A stretch of DNA of 7,434 nt, from positions 1-7,434 of the forward strand of contig CALMOL010000310.1 of the NCBI GenBank assembly GCA_937871685.1. Reading direction: 5' to 3'. The notes below the pieces were generated by a model. The model ran no database searches. It was given only the letters and a program-made list of their open reading frames with translations, and had not been told where the DNA came from. This DNA comes from an uncultured Verrucomicrobiota bacterium (GTDB lineage: Bacteria; Verrucomicrobiota; Verrucomicrobiia; Chthoniobacterales; SZAS-18). The position numbers and the translations under genes were made by a program. Numbering within the stretch: position 1 is the first letter of the stretch; each line of letters opens with the position of its first letter. This document shows positions 5,259-7,434 of this stretch, in pieces.

Positions 5259-7434
5259 CTAGGCCGGCGCGTGCTGGCTCAATTGCGCGGCCGCCGCCGC
5301 GACCAGCCGCTGGTCGTCGGGCGTGAGCTGCTCCATCTGGCGCTTGGCCAGGGCGGTGAGGGCCTTCACGCTCAGCTCGGCGTAGGAGAAGGGCTTGGCC
5401 AGGAAGTCGGTGCCACCGCTCATCTTGGACTTCGAGAGGGCCTCGAAGGAATTGAGAGAGGTCACGAAGATGCACGGCGTCTTGTCGTAGCCGGGCAGCG
5501 TGCGGATGTGCTTGCACAGGTCGAAGCCGTTCATGCCGGGCATTTCCACGTCGAGGAAGATGATGTCGAAGCGATGCTGCTGAAGGAGCTTGAGGGCCTC
5601 CACCGCGTTGCTCGCGGCGTGGTAGGGCAGGTCGGCCTTGGCCAAGGAGTGCGCCACGTAGCGGCGGCCGATCATCTCGTCGTCCACCACCAGCGCGAGC
5701 GCCTCGGGCTTGGCGTAGTCGCGCAGTGCCGAGGCGCGAGAGAAGAGCAGGCCGATGTAGTCCACCGCCTGCACGAGCGTGCGCATGCACGAGGGGTTGA
5801 GGCGGTCGGGCTTCTCCTGAATCTTGGTGAGCAAGGCTTCCAACGAGGAGGCAAGGCGCGAAACCTGCGAGAACCCCGCCAAGCCGGCGGTGCCGGCGAG
5901 CTTGTGCGTATCCTTGTAGAGCGAGATGACGAACTGCTCACGCTCCGGGGCGGCTGCCGTCGTGCGATGGAGCGACTTGGCGTCGGATTGGATCTTGGCC
6001 ACGGCACCAGGCGCTTCCTGGAGGAATGCCTCGCGGATTTCCGCCTCGAAGGCGGCGTCGTCGGGCGGCAGGAAGTCAGGCAGCGTGTTGCCGGGCGGCA
6101 GCTCGGGGATGAGCGTGGTGATCTTGCGGATCTGCGAGGGCGAGGCGTTCGCGGGGACGGTGATGTCGGCCGCCTTGGCCTCGGCGAAGAGCGACTGAAC
6201 GGCCTCGACGACCTGCAGGGGCGTGATGGCCGTCTTGTCGAGCACGCGCACCGCGCCGGCGAGGATTGCCTCCTCCTGCATGCGAGGGTTCATCGCAGCG
6301 GTGCAAAGGATCACGGGCAGCTTGGCGAGCTGGGGATCGGAGCGGATGAGCTGGAGGACCTGCAGGCCGTCCATGCGCGGCAGGTGCGCGTCGAGCAGCA
6401 CGGCGTCGGGCGGCGACTGGCGCAGGCGGTCGAGGCCGGTCTCGCCGTCGAGCGCCACCTCGACTTGGTAGCCGGCGCGCAGGAGGCGGGCGCGGTAGAT
6501 GTTGGCTACCATCTCCTCATCCTCGATGAGGAGCACGCGCCGCGCGTTGGAAGCCAAGGCGGGCACCGTGGCGGTGGACGGCGGGAGCGACCCGCCGTGC
6601 GGCAGGATGGCCGGCGGCGTCGAGGGCTTGAGGAGCGGATTTGCGGGGGCGGTCTCGAACGCGAAGGGAATGGAGGCCGTGGAGGGCGGCGTGGCCGGTC
6701 CCGGTCCCGGCGGCGGGGAAAGGGGCCGCGCGGGCGGCGAGGACAGCGGCACCGGCGTGGTGGACAGGCGCGCGGCCGGCGGATACGACGTGGAGCCAGG
6801 GCCGCCCAAATCCGGCGCCGTGGGCGGGACGCCGGGCATGGGGATGACGCTCGCGCCGAGTTTCACGGGCGCGGAGCCGGGTTGGAAGAGCTGGCGCTTG
6901 GGGGTGAAGACGCGCTTGCGCATCGCGGTGCGCAGCGCGAGGAACAGGTCATCCTCCGTGGCGGCGCCGCGGTCAAAGACGCGCGTGGCGCCGGCGGCGA
7001 GGGCTTGGGACTCGTTGAACTGCGCGCCGGTCTCGGCCAGCGCGATCACGGGCAGGCGGCGGTAGTCTTCGAGCTGGCGCAGGCGGCGCAGGATGTCGAG
7101 TCCGTTGATCTTGGGCAGCGAGAGCCGCAGGATCACCACGTCGGGGGAGAGCTTGAAGATCTTCTCGACGCAATCCTCGCCGTCGTGGGAGGTCTCCACG
7201 GTGAAGCCCTCGGTCTCGAGCATCGCCTTGCAGTCGGCGGCGGCCACGGGGTCGGAGTCGGCGACGAGAATTTTCTTGCGCGTCTCCTCCTGCTTGGCGA
7301 GCTGCTGGAGCTCGGCGGTAGCCGGAATCCACAGCGGGTCCTGCCACGCGCCCGACTTCTTCATCCCGATCATGCGGGTGAAGATGCCAGTCTTCTTTCC
7401 GGGCGAGCCGCCGGGCGACTTGTAGTCGTGGAGG
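5259..7434 (-). CDS. Multi-receiver phosphorelay protein, REC-REC-Hpt-REC, 5' end outside window
   Basis: Numbering from the first in-window ATG (7373), 704 residues are visible. REC1 (about 34-150) starts ILVADSD, but the phospho-acceptor position in VVILRLSLPKINGLDIL is Arg83 and the conserved Lys is also absent, so it looks unable to be phosphorylated. A Pro/Ser/Thr-rich linker spans about 165-275. REC2 (278-396) is complete: E284/D285, D328 (LLDAHLP), T358 and K380. An Hpt domain (about 438-548) has the HKLAGTAGLAG motif with phospho-His H490. REC3 (558-678) is complete: D564/D565, D608 (FLDVEMPGMNG), T638 and K660. There is no histidine kinase, DNA-binding or enzymatic output domain and no membrane segment, so I infer a cytoplasmic phosphorelay shuttle fed by a kinase encoded elsewhere. 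The frame is open to the window edge (...KSPGGSPGKKTGIFTR before the first Met). Neither Met1 nor Met4 has a ribosome-binding site, and no GTG or TTG occurs in those 20 codons. The true start is therefore probably beyond 7434. Confidence 0.88.
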   Translation of the reverse strand, partial: LHDYKSPGGSPGKKTGIFTRMIGMKKSGAWQDPLWIPATAELQQLAKQEETRKKILVADSDPVAAADCKAMLETEGFTVETSHDGEDCVEKIFKLSPDVVILRLSLPKINGLDILRRLRQLEDYRRLPVIALAETGAQFNESQALAAGATRVFDRGAATEDDLFLALRTAMRKRVFTPKRQLFQPGSAPVKLGASVIPMPGVPPTAPDLGGPGSTSYPPAARLSTTPVPLSSPPARPLSPPPGPGPATPPSTASIPFAFETAPANPLLKPSTPPAILPHGGSLPPSTATVPALASNARRVLLIEDEEMVANIYRARLLRAGYQVEVALDGETGLDRLRQSPPDAVLLDAHLPRMDGLQVLQLIRSDPQLAKLPVILCTAAMNPRMQEEAILAGAVRVLDKTAITPLQVVEAVQSLFAEAKAADITVPANASPSQIRKITTLIPELPPGNTLPDFLPPDDAAFEAEIREAFLQEAPGAVAKIQSDAKSLHRTTAAAPEREQFVISLYKDTHKLAGTAGLAGFSQVSRLASSLEALLTKIQEKPDRLNPSCMRTLVQAVDYIGLLFSRASALRDYAKPEALALVVDDEMIGRRYVAHSLAKADLPYHAASNAVEALKLLQQHRFDIIFLDVEMPGMNGFDLCKHIRTLPGYDKTPCIFVTSLNSFEALSKSKMSGGTDFLAKPFSYAELSVKALTALAKRQMEQLTPDDQRLVAAAAAQLSQHAPA

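Noticed and set aside
4966..5790. Minus-strand open frame (274 codons) across the palindrome
   Set aside because: It is an off-frame read of the regulator plus the antisense of the epimerase and has no domain signature.
1..7434. Mobile element, CRISPR array, phage, toxin-antitoxin or defence system
   Set aside because: No transposase, integrase, regularly spaced direct repeats, or defence-type gene pair was seen on either strand; the tRNA shows no duplicated 3' end suggesting an integration site.

Overview
The window is GC-rich and comes from a Gram-negative bacterium: it encodes an outer-membrane OprB-type porin and an exported thioredoxin. The gene style suggests Verrucomicrobiota, perhaps an Opitutus relative. 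This suggestive evidence consists of the OprB-like porin, a very proline-rich multi-receiver regulator, and G-rich short-period intergenic repeats. That placement is an inference from memory, not from a database search.

Layout, left to right. (1) Positions 55-3577 hold a minus-strand block. In transcription order it contains a GT4 glycosyltransferase with a TTG start (3577-2384), a GNAT-family acyltransferase (2275-1586), a tRNA-Thr(UGU) (1565-1494) and an OprB-type carbohydrate porin with a signal peptide (1395-55). (2) Two plus-strand genes are divergent from this block: a small exported thioredoxin-fold protein with a CIWC motif (3692-4186) and a TIGR01777/YfcH-like NAD(P)-binding epimerase homologue (4269-5150). 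(3) The roughly 108-base gap between convergent genes (5151-5258) is almost entirely a long imperfect palindrome whose arms are built of 7-base near-repeats. (4) From 5259 to the right edge runs a minus-strand phosphorelay protein with the order REC-(Pro-rich linker)-REC-Hpt-REC. It has no kinase or output domain, and its first receiver lacks the phospho-acceptor Asp. Its reading frame is still open at position 7434, so its N-terminus probably lies outside the window.

How the parts may relate. The glycosyltransferase and the GNAT protein are probably one transcription unit acting on a surface glycan or other glycoconjugate. The porin would serve sugar uptake. The thioredoxin and epimerase genes are co-oriented and may share a transcript. 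The regulator would be an intermediate in a multistep phosphorelay whose kinase is encoded elsewhere. Nothing here proves a common pathway. I see no insertion sequence, CRISPR array, phage gene or defence cassette. The least conventional elements are the palindrome and the degenerate receiver in the regulator.
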